Part shown: positions 1-5,421 of the stretch, piece after piece
Position numbering within the stretch: the stretch's first letter is position 1
Layout of the letters: each line of letters opens with the position of its first letter
Source of the DNA: Microbacteriaceae bacterium
GTDB lineage: Bacteria; Actinomycetota; Actinomycetes; Actinomycetales; Microbacteriaceae
NCBI GenBank assembly: GCA_947455385.1
Contig: CANGNR010000050.1
Coordinates: forward strand, 1-8,407
Length of the DNA stretch: 8,407 nt
Direction: 5' to 3'
Made by a program: the position numbers and the translations under genes
The notes under the pieces: model-generated
Seen by the model: the letters and a program-made list of their open reading frames with translations, nothing else
Database searches by the model: none
Told to the model about the DNA's origin: nothing

Positions 1-1
1 A

Positions 2-172
2 TTCGCGGATGCCGGCATCAACATCGCCGCCATGCAGATTGCTCGTCAGCAGAAGGGCGGCAAGGCGCTTTCGGTCATCACCGTTGACTCGCCGGTTGCG
101 CCAGAGGTGCTCGAGCAGGTTCGCGTTGCCATCGAGGCCGAGGTTATGCGCGCCATCGACATCATCGTCTAG
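2..172 (+). CDS. serA: D-3-phosphoglycerate dehydrogenase, C-terminal ACT domain (partial, 5' end outside window)
   Basis: The open frame entering at position 2 encodes 56 residues and ends at TAG 170-172. It begins FADAGINIAAMQIAR, continues with a KGGKALSVITVD strand and ends in EVMRAIDIIV. This is the helix-strand-helix pattern of the C-terminal ACT domain of long-form SerA, where the 'aGINIA.Mqv.R...gg.Al.vi.vD' signature and a terminal 'l..i..i..v' strand are typical. SerA oxidises 3-phosphoglycerate to 3-phosphohydroxypyruvate, the first step of serine synthesis in the cytoplasm; in several actinobacteria the ACT domain mediates serine feedback inhibition. A strong hairpin lies 34 nt after the stop, so this is the end of its transcript. 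The catalytic and NAD-binding domains are outside the window. The short fragment limits certainty, but the ACT match is good and neighbouring amino acid genes agree with it. Confidence 0.88.
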   Translation, partial: FADAGINIAAMQIARQQKGGKALSVITVDSPVAPEVLEQVRVAIEAEVMRAIDIIV

Positions 173-206
173 TCGAGGCCAGCAATCGAAGATTCGATTA
201 AAAGTG

Positions 207-230
207 AAAGGCGGGGGAGACCCCGCCTTT
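207..230. terminator. Bidirectional intrinsic terminator between serA and the rhodanese gene
   Basis: AAAGGCGGGG (207-216) and CCCCGCCTTT (221-230) form a perfect 10-bp stem with a GAGA loop. On the plus strand the stem runs into TTTTCGCTT. On the minus strand it is followed by a T-rich stretch (TTTCACTTTT). It lies between two convergent genes, 34 nt after the serA stop and 37 nt after the rhodanese stop, so it can end both transcripts. Confidence 0.9.
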
Positions 231-267
231 TCGCTTAAGTTCTTGGCTAGATGTTTCAGCCGGCAGC

Positions 268-585
268 CTAGAGGCTTGGCTCGTTGCTGACCTCTTTGCC
301 TTCGGCGATCCAGGCCTTGGTGCCACCGGCAACCGAGACGCAGTCAATGCCCTGAGACTCCAGAAAGTTGGCGGCGGTCATCGAACGGCCACCTGCTGCG
401 CAGATGACGAAGACACGCTCGCCGTCGGCAACCTTGTCGAGGTTGTCGGCTAGCTCGCCCAGCGGAATGTGGTGGGCCGCAGGAACGTGACCCTCTTCGA
501 ACTCCCAAGGCTCGCGAACGTCAAGCACCCAAGCGCCGTTGGCGATTGCCTGCTGAAGGTCGTCGGTGGTTACTTCGGTTGCCAT
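268..585 (-). CDS. Single-domain rhodanese-like sulfurtransferase
   Basis: This 105-residue protein is a complete single rhodanese domain. It has the N-terminal LDVREPWEFEEGHVPAAHHIPL signature (about residues 21-42, broken here as LDVREPWEFEEGHV then PAAHHIPL) and an active-site loop CAAGGRS starting at Cys62. The CxxGxR shape is the persulfide-carrying loop of active family members, so the enzyme should be catalytically competent; proteins of this size usually move sulfane sulfur from thiosulfate or a protein donor to an acceptor. No signal peptide or membrane segment is seen, so it is cytoplasmic. The ATG at 583-585 is set by a good AAGGAG ribosome site at 592-597 on the minus strand. It is divergent from the methyltransferase gene and convergent with serA. 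The physiological acceptor cannot be read from the sequence. Confidence 0.93.
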   Translation of the reverse strand: MATEVTTDDLQQAIANGAWVLDVREPWEFEEGHVPAAHHIPLGELADNLDKVADGERVFVICAAGGRSMTAANFLESQGIDCVSVAGGTKAWIAEGKEVSNEPSL

Positions 586-614
586 GGTGTCTCCTTGAAA
601 TCAAAACTCCCACC

Positions 615-620
615 ATTTTA
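615..620 (-). promoter_or_regulatory. Probable -10 box of the rhodanese gene
   Basis: On the minus strand TAAAAT (complement of 615-620) lies 29 nt before the rhodanese ATG and fits the TAnnnT pattern of SigA-type actinobacterial promoters. The resulting short leader would contain the AAGGAG site. No clear -35 box is seen, so this is a motif-level call. Confidence 0.45.
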
Positions 621-639
621 GTTGACGCAGAATAGAGGG

Positions 640-1248
640 ATGGACGCCAACGACTGGAACAAACGGTATGAGACCGACGAATACATCTATTCGAAGGATG
701 TGAACAGGTTCGTCGCCGAGTTCTGCGGAGACCTGCCGGTTGGCACGATGATCGACGTGGCCGGGGGAGAGGGCCGCAACTCGGTCTGGTTCGCAGAACG
801 CGGATGGCGTGCCGAGAACGTCGACTTCTCTGGGGTTGCGCTAGCAAAGTTCGAGCGGTTCGCAGCGGAACGCGAGGTTGCCGAGCGCTGCCACGCCACC
901 GAGGCGTCGGCGCTTGACTTCGTGGCCGCTTGGGCTCCCGCCGACCTCGGAGTCGTGGCCTACCTGCAGGTGCCAGATGCCGAACTGCGCCAGGCCATCG
1001 CAAACCTCGTTGCCCAGTTGAAGCCTGGCGCAACCTTCTTCGGCGTCTGGCACGCGCTCGAGAATCTGGCGCTCGGCAACCGCGGCCCGCAAGACCCGCT
1101 CGTGCTGCCGACCGTGGCGAGCCTGACCGACATCCTGGCCGGTTTGCCGGTCGAAATCGTTGACATCGCAAATCACGACGGCCACGTGAAAACCGTCGAC
1201 GGACTCAAGCCCTCTGTAACGGTCTGCGCACTAGCCCGAAAGCTCTAA
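640..1248 (+). CDS. Class I SAM-dependent methyltransferase (TehB-like type)
   Basis: This 202-residue protein has a Rossmann-type methyltransferase fold. The glycine-rich SAM-binding motif I is MIDVAGGEGRNS (37-48), the acidic motif II end is VDFS (61-64), and a strand ADLGVVAYLQ (101-110) is followed by the LKPGATFFG strand/turn (128-136). The GPQDP segment after residue 149 is typical of small methyltransferases annotated as TehB-like or tellurite-resistance-like; the true substrate is unknown. I chose ATG 640 because MDANDWNKRYETDEYIYS is the usual start of the family. An in-frame stop at 619-621 leaves only TTG 622 as an alternative, and that has no ribosome site. AGAGGG directly abuts the ATG, too close for a normal Shine-Dalgarno, so the message may be leaderless or weakly initiated. 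It is a soluble protein, divergent from the rhodanese gene. Confidence 0.9.
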   Translation: MDANDWNKRYETDEYIYSKDVNRFVAEFCGDLPVGTMIDVAGGEGRNSVWFAERGWRAENVDFSGVALAKFERFAAEREVAERCHATEASALDFVAAWAPADLGVVAYLQVPDAELRQAIANLVAQLKPGATFFGVWHALENLALGNRGPQDPLVLPTVASLTDILAGLPVEIVDIANHDGHVKTVDGLKPSVTVCALARKL

Positions 1249-1251
1249 AAT
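1246..1251 (+). promoter_or_regulatory. Candidate -10 box for leuB
   Basis: TAAAAT overlaps the methyltransferase stop codon and would place a transcription start near 1258, giving a leader of about 48 nt before leuB. The hexamer fits well, but no good -35 sequence lies 16-18 nt upstream. The methyltransferase may also simply read through into leuB, since no terminator separates them. Confidence 0.4.
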
Positions 1252-1294
1252 CGCGGCTCGTTCAGCGGGTAAAGTTGACTAAACAACTGTTCTT

Positions 1295-1298
1295 GGAG
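1295..1298 (+). promoter_or_regulatory. Ribosome binding site fixing the TTG start of leuB
   Basis: GGAG with 7 nt to TTG 1306-1308. No ATG or GTG exists in the leuB frame between here and the conserved GGDGIGPE motif, so this site decides the rare TTG start. Confidence 0.75.
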
Positions 1299-1305
1299 CA
1301 CTACT

Positions 1306-2343
1306 TTGACTCGTGAATACAACCTTGCGGTAATCGGCGGCGACGGCATCGGCCCCGAGGTGACGGCTGTCGCGCTCGAGGCAATCAATAAGGTCACCGC
1401 CGGCTCTGGCGTGAGCTTCAAGACCACCGAGTACGACCTCGGCGCTAGGCGCTACCTCGCCAAGGGCGAGACCATCACCCAGGATGACCTCGACTCGCTC
1501 AAGCAGCACGATGCGATTCTGCTCGGTGCGATCGGCGACCCTCGTGTGCCGTCGGGCATTCTCGAGCGCCAGTTGCTGCTCAAGCTGCGCTTCTCTTTCG
1601 ATCACTACGTAAACCTGCGCCCGACCAAGCTCTACCCAGGCGTGACCTCCCCGCTCGCCGAGCCTGGCGAAGTTGACTTCGTCGTCGTTCGCGAGGGCAC
1701 CGAGGGTCTCTACGTCGGCAACGGCGGTGGCATCAGAGTTGGCACCCCCAACGAGGTCGCAAACGAGACTTCGGTCAACACCGCCTTCGGCGTCGAGCGG
1801 GTCGTGCGTTATGCCTTCGAACTCGCCGCCAACCGCGACCGCAAGAAGCTCACTCTCGTGCACAAGCACAACGTTTTGGTTCATGCCGGCAGCTTGTGGC
1901 AGCGCACCGTCGATCGCGTCGCCGAGGAATTCCCGAGCGTCAAGACCGACTACCTGCACATCGATGCGGCAACCATCTTCATGGTGACCAACCCCGAGCG
2001 CTTCGACGTGATCGTCACCGACAACCTATTCGGCGACATCATCACCGACCTTGCCGCTGCCATCGGCGGCGGAATCGGACTCGGCGCCTCGGGCAACATC
2101 AACCCAGACGGCGACTACCCGAGCATGTTCGAGCCGGTGCACGGCTCGGCCCCCGATATTGCAGGCAAGAACCTCGCCGACCCAACCGCCGCCGTGCTCT
2201 CGGCAGCCCTGCTGCTCGAGCACATCAAGAACCCGGTGGCAGCTGCCCGCATCGAGCGCGCGGTCGCCGACGACCTAGCCGAGCGTGGCGCCGAAAAGCG
2301 CAGCACCGATGCGGTTGCCGCCAGCATCCTTGCTCGCCTCTAA
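1306..2343 (+). CDS. leuB: 3-isopropylmalate dehydrogenase
   Basis: This 345-residue enzyme oxidatively decarboxylates (2R,3S)-3-isopropylmalate to 4-methyl-2-oxopentanoate with NAD+, the third step of leucine synthesis. Family marks run in order: AVIGGDGIGPEV (8-19), LLLKLRFSFDHYVNLRP (90-106) with substrate arginines 95 and 105, VVREGTEGLYVG (127-138) with Arg129 and Tyr136, Lys187 in HKHNVL, Asp220 in HIDAA, and the metal-binding signature NLFGDIITDL (240-249, Asp244 and Asp248). HGSAPDIAGK (279-288) is the adenine-side loop. Length and style match the actinobacterial LeuB group (about 340-350 residues). Its product is transaminated by the IlvE encoded 30 nt downstream, so the two are very likely co-transcribed. 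The start is TTG with a good GGAG site; no leader peptide or attenuator was found upstream. Confidence 0.95.
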   Translation: MTREYNLAVIGGDGIGPEVTAVALEAINKVTAGSGVSFKTTEYDLGARRYLAKGETITQDDLDSLKQHDAILLGAIGDPRVPSGILERQLLLKLRFSFDHYVNLRPTKLYPGVTSPLAEPGEVDFVVVREGTEGLYVGNGGGIRVGTPNEVANETSVNTAFGVERVVRYAFELAANRDRKKLTLVHKHNVLVHAGSLWQRTVDRVAEEFPSVKTDYLHIDAATIFMVTNPERFDVIVTDNLFGDIITDLAAAIGGGIGLGASGNINPDGDYPSMFEPVHGSAPDIAGKNLADPTAAVLSAALLLEHIKNPVAAARIERAVADDLAERGAEKRSTDAVAASILARL

Positions 2344-2373
2344 GCACGAACCGAAACTTCAAGGAAGAAGATC

Positions 2374-3477
2374 ATGAGCGAACAGCAGACCCCAATCGTC
2401 TGGGAGCGCCACCTCTCGGCGAACCCAACGCCCGATGCCGAGCGCGAGCGCATCCTAGAAAATCCGGCTTTCGGTGCGAACTTCACCGACCACCAGATCG
2501 TCGTCGTTTGGGAGAAAGACAAGGGCTGGCACTCGGCCAGCGTCGAGCCTTACGGCCCGATTCTGATGGACCCTTCGGCCGCGGTGCTGCACTATGGCCA
2601 AGAGATCTTCGAGGGCATCAAGGCTTATCGCCACCAGGATGGCTCGATCTGGACCTTCCGCCCAACCGCAAATGCCGCCCGCCTGCAGAAGTCGGCGCAC
2701 CGCATGGCGCTGCCAGAACTGCCGACCGAGATCTTCGTCGACTCGCTGCGCGAACTGATTGCCGTCGATGGCGCCTGGGTGCCTGAGCCGGTCAACGAGA
2801 AGACCCTCTACATTCGTCCGTTCGAGATTGCTGCCGAGAACTTCTTGGGTGTGCGAGCAGCGCAGCGCGCCGAGTATCGCGTGATCGCATCGCCGGTCGG
2901 CCCCTATTTCACCGGCGGCATCAAGCCCGTTTCGATCTGGATCGCCCTCGAATCTGCCCGCGCCGGCCGCCACGGCACCGGTGAGGCAAAGACCGGCGGC
3001 AACTATGCGGCATCGCTACTCGCTCAGATGGAGGGCTACGACAACGGCTGCTCGCAGGTGATGTTCCTCGACGCCGAGTCTGCCACCTACATCGAAGAGC
3101 TTGGCGGCATGAACCTGTTCTTTGTCTTCAAGGATGGCCACGTGGCAACCCCGAGCCTCGACGGAACGATCCTTCGCGGCATCACCCGCGATTCGGTCAT
3201 CACCCTGATCAAGGACCGCGGCATCGAGGTGCAGGAGCGCAAGGTGACCCTCGACGAGGTTCGCGCCGGCGTGAACTCGGGCGAGATCGTCGAGATCTTT
3301 GCCTGTGGCACCGCAGCCGTGATCACCCCGATTGGCCAGCTGAAGAGCCGCGAAGAGACCATCGGCAGCGCCGACGCAGAGCCGGGCGAACTCACCGTCT
3401 CGCTGCGCCGCGAACTCACCGGCATTCAGTACGGCACGGTCGAAGACCGCCACAACTGGATGGTCAAGCTCTCCTAA
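2374..3477 (+). CDS. ilvE: Branched-chain amino acid aminotransferase
   Basis: This 367-residue enzyme belongs to the PLP fold-type IV (BCAT) family and interconverts leucine, isoleucine and valine with their 2-oxo acids using 2-oxoglutarate/glutamate. Visible marks are YGQEIFEGIKAYRHQDG (74-90), the Schiff-base lysine Lys206 in GEAKTGGNYAASL (203-215), the EELGGMNLFFV segment in the middle, and TILRGITRDSV with downstream FACGTAAVITPIG near the C-terminus, which hold the PLP phosphate. Length matches the mitochondrial/actinobacterial BCAT subgroup (about 360-370), which is longer than E. coli IlvE. ATG 2374 has an AAGGAAG site 9-10 nt upstream. The stop overlaps the next gene in TAATG, suggesting translational coupling. 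It is cytoplasmic and probably in one operon with leuB. Confidence 0.96.
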   Translation: MSEQQTPIVWERHLSANPTPDAERERILENPAFGANFTDHQIVVVWEKDKGWHSASVEPYGPILMDPSAAVLHYGQEIFEGIKAYRHQDGSIWTFRPTANAARLQKSAHRMALPELPTEIFVDSLRELIAVDGAWVPEPVNEKTLYIRPFEIAAENFLGVRAAQRAEYRVIASPVGPYFTGGIKPVSIWIALESARAGRHGTGEAKTGGNYAASLLAQMEGYDNGCSQVMFLDAESATYIEELGGMNLFFVFKDGHVATPSLDGTILRGITRDSVITLIKDRGIEVQERKVTLDEVRAGVNSGEIVEIFACGTAAVITPIGQLKSREETIGSADAEPGELTVSLRRELTGIQYGTVEDRHNWMVKLS

Positions 3478-4235
3478 TGCGCGTCGCAAAGTTCAGCGTG
3501 GCCGGCGAGGTTCGCTTCGGCATCGTCGACGGACCAGAGCTGGTCGTGCTCAAGGGGCATCCGTTGTTCACGAACTACGAGACCACGGGCGAGCGCGTTG
3601 CCATCAAGGATGTGCAGTTGCTGCCGCCGACCCTGCCGACATCCAAGTTGATTTGCATCGGCAAGAACTACGCCGACCACGCCGCCGAGATGGGTGGCGA
3701 GGCCCCTGCCGAACCGCTGATGTTTCTCAAGCCGCTGACCGCGGCAATCGGCCAGGGCGAGACCATCGTCCTGCCCTCGATTAGCGACCAGGTCGATCAC
3801 GAGTGTGAGCTTGCGGTTGTGATCAGTTCGGTTGCCAAGAACGTGCCCGCCGACAAGGCCCTCGACTTCGTTTGGGGCTACACGATTGCAAACGACGTGA
3901 CCGCCCGCGACCTGCAAAACAAGGATGGCCAGTGGACTCGCGCCAAGGGCTTCGACACCTTCTGCCCGATTGGCCCTTGGATCGAGACCGAGTTTGAGCC
4001 CGAAGACCAGGTGATCGAAACCCGCGTGGATGGCGAGCTTCGCCAGCACGGTCGACTGAACCAGATGATTCACGATGTGCCTCGCATCATCGAGCACGTC
4101 TCTCAGGTCATGACGCTGCTGCCGGGCGACATTATTTTGACCGGCACGCCAGCCGGCATTGGCCCGATTGAGGCCGGCCAGGTGGTCGAGGTCTCGATCG
4201 AGGGAATCGGCGAGCTCACCAACCCGGTCGCCTAA
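3477..4235 (+). CDS. Fumarylacetoacetate hydrolase (FAH) family protein
   Basis: This 252-residue protein has the single FAH catalytic fold. IGKNYADHAAEMG (61-73) is the conserved entry motif. The metal ligands are probably Glu109 and Glu111 (DHECELAVV) and Asp140 (ANDVTARD), followed by RAKGFDTFCPIGPW (155-168) and LLPGDIILTGTPAGIG (214-229). FAH-fold enzymes include 5-carboxymethyl-2-hydroxymuconate isomerase/decarboxylases, acylpyruvate hydrolases and oxaloacetate tautomerases/decarboxylases, and sequence alone does not separate these here. ATG 3477-3479 overlaps the ilvE stop by one base with no separate ribosome site, so it is likely translated by ribosomes finishing ilvE. That tie to a transaminase suggests a role on a 2-oxo acid, as inference only. 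No aromatic catabolism genes lie nearby, so the name should not be taken as a tyrosine-degradation assignment. Confidence 0.9.
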   Translation: MRVAKFSVAGEVRFGIVDGPELVVLKGHPLFTNYETTGERVAIKDVQLLPPTLPTSKLICIGKNYADHAAEMGGEAPAEPLMFLKPLTAAIGQGETIVLPSISDQVDHECELAVVISSVAKNVPADKALDFVWGYTIANDVTARDLQNKDGQWTRAKGFDTFCPIGPWIETEFEPEDQVIETRVDGELRQHGRLNQMIHDVPRIIEHVSQVMTLLPGDIILTGTPAGIGPIEAGQVVEVSIEGIGELTNPVA

Positions 4236-4272
4236 CATAAACTTTTTGTTTTTCTCTCGACTTTTTGCGCCT

Positions 4273-4329
4273 CGCTGGCTTAGTCTATGTGTATAGAATA
4301 AGAAGCAACCACCAGAGAGGCAGCCAGCG
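4273..4329. repeat. 8-bp inverted repeat bracketing the padR promoter and start codon
   Basis: CGCTGGCT (4273-4280) is the exact reverse complement of AGCCAGCG (4322-4329). The arms are 41 bp apart. The left arm sits where a -35 region would lie and the right arm touches the G of the padR GTG start. It may be a paired regulator site or chance. Confidence 0.5.
4285..4299 (+). promoter_or_regulatory. padR promoter -10 with overlapping palindrome (possible PadR operator)
   Basis: CTATGTGTATAG (4285-4296) is a short inverted repeat (CTAT / ATAG around GTGT) that overlaps TAGAAT (4294-4299), a good -10 hexamer. Transcription would start near 4306, giving a leader of about 23 nt carrying the AGAGAGG ribosome site at 4314-4320. 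PadR proteins usually repress their own operon from a dyad over the core promoter, so the position fits. No good -35 is seen. Operator identity is inference. Confidence 0.5.
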
Positions 4330-4649
4330 TGAAACCACTTGTTCGTGTGACAAAACCAACCATCGCGATTCTCGAGGCAATCGCCAACCACGACCAGCCG
4401 ATCTGGGGCCTTGCGCTCTCGAAGCAGGTCGGGCTAGCGACCGGCACCGTTTATCCGATTCTCGAACGACTCACCGAACTTGGATGGGTCGTCTCGCACT
4501 GGGACACTGACCAGACCATCAAGGGTCCGCGTCGCAAGTTCTATTCGATGACATCCGAGGCGCGCGAGGCGGCCCTTGCCCTCGTGAAGGCAAACGCCAA
4601 CTTGCCCACTCGCTCGACTCGCAAGATCGGAGCGCAGCAGCATGCTTAG
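4329..4649 (+). CDS. PadR family transcriptional regulator
   Basis: This 106-residue protein is a winged helix-turn-helix regulator of the small PadR class. TKPTIAILEAIANHDQPIWGLAL (8-30) corresponds to helices 1-2, the recognition helix region is ATGTVYPILERLTELGWV (37-54, the hallmark 'tgtvYpiL.rLe..Gwv'), and the wing ends in KGPRRKFYSMTSEARE (65-80). The long C-terminal dimerisation helices of larger PadR proteins are absent, which is usual for the small subfamily. The start is GTG 4329 with AGAGAGG 8 nt upstream. The gene overlaps the following membrane protein by 8 nt. Small PadR proteins are commonly repressors of an adjacent membrane protein or transporter gene and of themselves, and this pair follows that pattern. 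The ligand or stress signal is unknown. Confidence 0.93.
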   Translation: MKPLVRVTKPTIAILEAIANHDQPIWGLALSKQVGLATGTVYPILERLTELGWVVSHWDTDQTIKGPRRKFYSMTSEAREAALALVKANANLPTRSTRKIGAQQHA

Positions 4650-5409
4650 GCCAATCATCAGACTTGTGTCGCGCGCCTACCCCAAGGGCGCAGAGCGAGC
4701 AGAGTTCATAGAGTCCACCGAGTCAGACCTTCACTACGCCGCCGAACTAGAAATTTCGAAGCGCGACATCGAGCGAGGCGCGATCAAGCAGGCGATGTCA
4801 CACGGATGGCGTCATCCGCGCATAGGTGTGGTTTTGACCATCGCCGGCATGCTGTTTTCGGTTTGGCTCTGCACCAAGTGGGTTGCCTACCCAGAACCGT
4901 ACGCGGTGGCCAATGGAGTTTGGCTCGCACTAACCTGGTCGATCGCGGTGCTCTGCTCTCGCGTGCCGGGCTCACGCCTCGGCAAACCGGCCATCCTTGC
5001 GTTTTTGCTTCTAGTCGTTGCCTTTGTGATCAAAACCAGTGAGTGGTATTCGTACGGCATCGTGGACTATGCCACCAAACACGCTGGCCCGCCAATACTC
5101 GTGAATGTTCACAGCGATTATGGCCCATTTGTGATGCTATTTGTGGCGCTTTCTTCGAGCTCCTATGTTTGGGCTGGCGTGCGCCTATTGCTCGATCGTG
5201 CTGTAGTTCGAGGCATCTTGGCTCTGGCCTTTGCCTCGGCGCAGGTCTTCTGGTTCTACTCGTCCACGCAGCTCATGTTCTTCTGGAATCAACAGGACGA
5301 ATGGGCTCGCAGGCTTCCACTTGTGGCCAGTGCCTGGCTGATCTTCTTTGCGGTTTCGGCGTGGCAGGGCACTCGAGCCAAGCGTGAGGCAAGACAGCCC
5401 CAAAGGTAG
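4642..5409 (+). CDS. PadR-associated integral membrane protein, six predicted helices, unknown function
   Basis: This 255-residue protein has a charged cytoplasmic N-terminus of about 60 residues (Ala/Glu/Arg-rich, with helix-like segments at 17-52), then hydrophobic stretches near 61-81, 88-106, 115-131, 160-184, 190-214 and 225-241, and a basic C-terminal tail (TRAKREARQPQR). That is consistent with six membrane helices and both ends inside. The overall plan (PadR regulator followed by a protein with a small helical cytoplasmic domain and a membrane block) resembles PadR-linked membrane proteins of Gram-positives, but I recognise no specific family or catalytic motif. ATG 4642 overlaps the padR stop by 8 nt and has GGAGC 8 nt upstream, so it is co-translated with padR. 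Base composition looks less GC-rich than the flanking metabolic genes. It ends 12 nt before gltX, so gltX may receive some of its transcription. Confidence 0.8.
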   Translation: MLRPIIRLVSRAYPKGAERAEFIESTESDLHYAAELEISKRDIERGAIKQAMSHGWRHPRIGVVLTIAGMLFSVWLCTKWVAYPEPYAVANGVWLALTWSIAVLCSRVPGSRLGKPAILAFLLLVVAFVIKTSEWYSYGIVDYATKHAGPPILVNVHSDYGPFVMLFVALSSSSYVWAGVRLLLDRAVVRGILALAFASAQVFWFYSSTQLMFFWNQQDEWARRLPLVASAWLIFFAVSAWQGTRAKREARQPQR

Positions 5410-5421
5410 ACTTGAGGGGTT

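Noticed and set aside
521..1171. Minus-strand 216-codon frame over the methyltransferase and into the rhodanese gene
   Set aside because: Arg/Pro/Ser-rich shadow translation that overlaps two recognised genes; no ribosome site or motif.
1279..1959. Minus-strand 226-codon open frame antisense to leuB
   Set aside because: It lies wholly over conserved leuB motifs; the translation has no family features.
1896..2786. Plus-strand 296-codon frame spanning the end of leuB and start of ilvE
   Set aside because: The translation is Arg/His-rich, low in hydrophobic residues, and runs out of frame through two well-supported genes; a frame shadow.
4236..4266. T-rich run after the FAH-family gene as a terminator
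   Set aside because: There are several T tracts, but no stable hairpin immediately precedes any of them; read-through into padR or factor-dependent termination is possible.
3474..4391. Minus-strand 305-codon open frame antisense to the FAH-family gene
   Set aside because: It covers a clearly conserved plus-strand gene codon for codon, its translation shows no domain, and long antisense frames are expected in GC-rich DNA.
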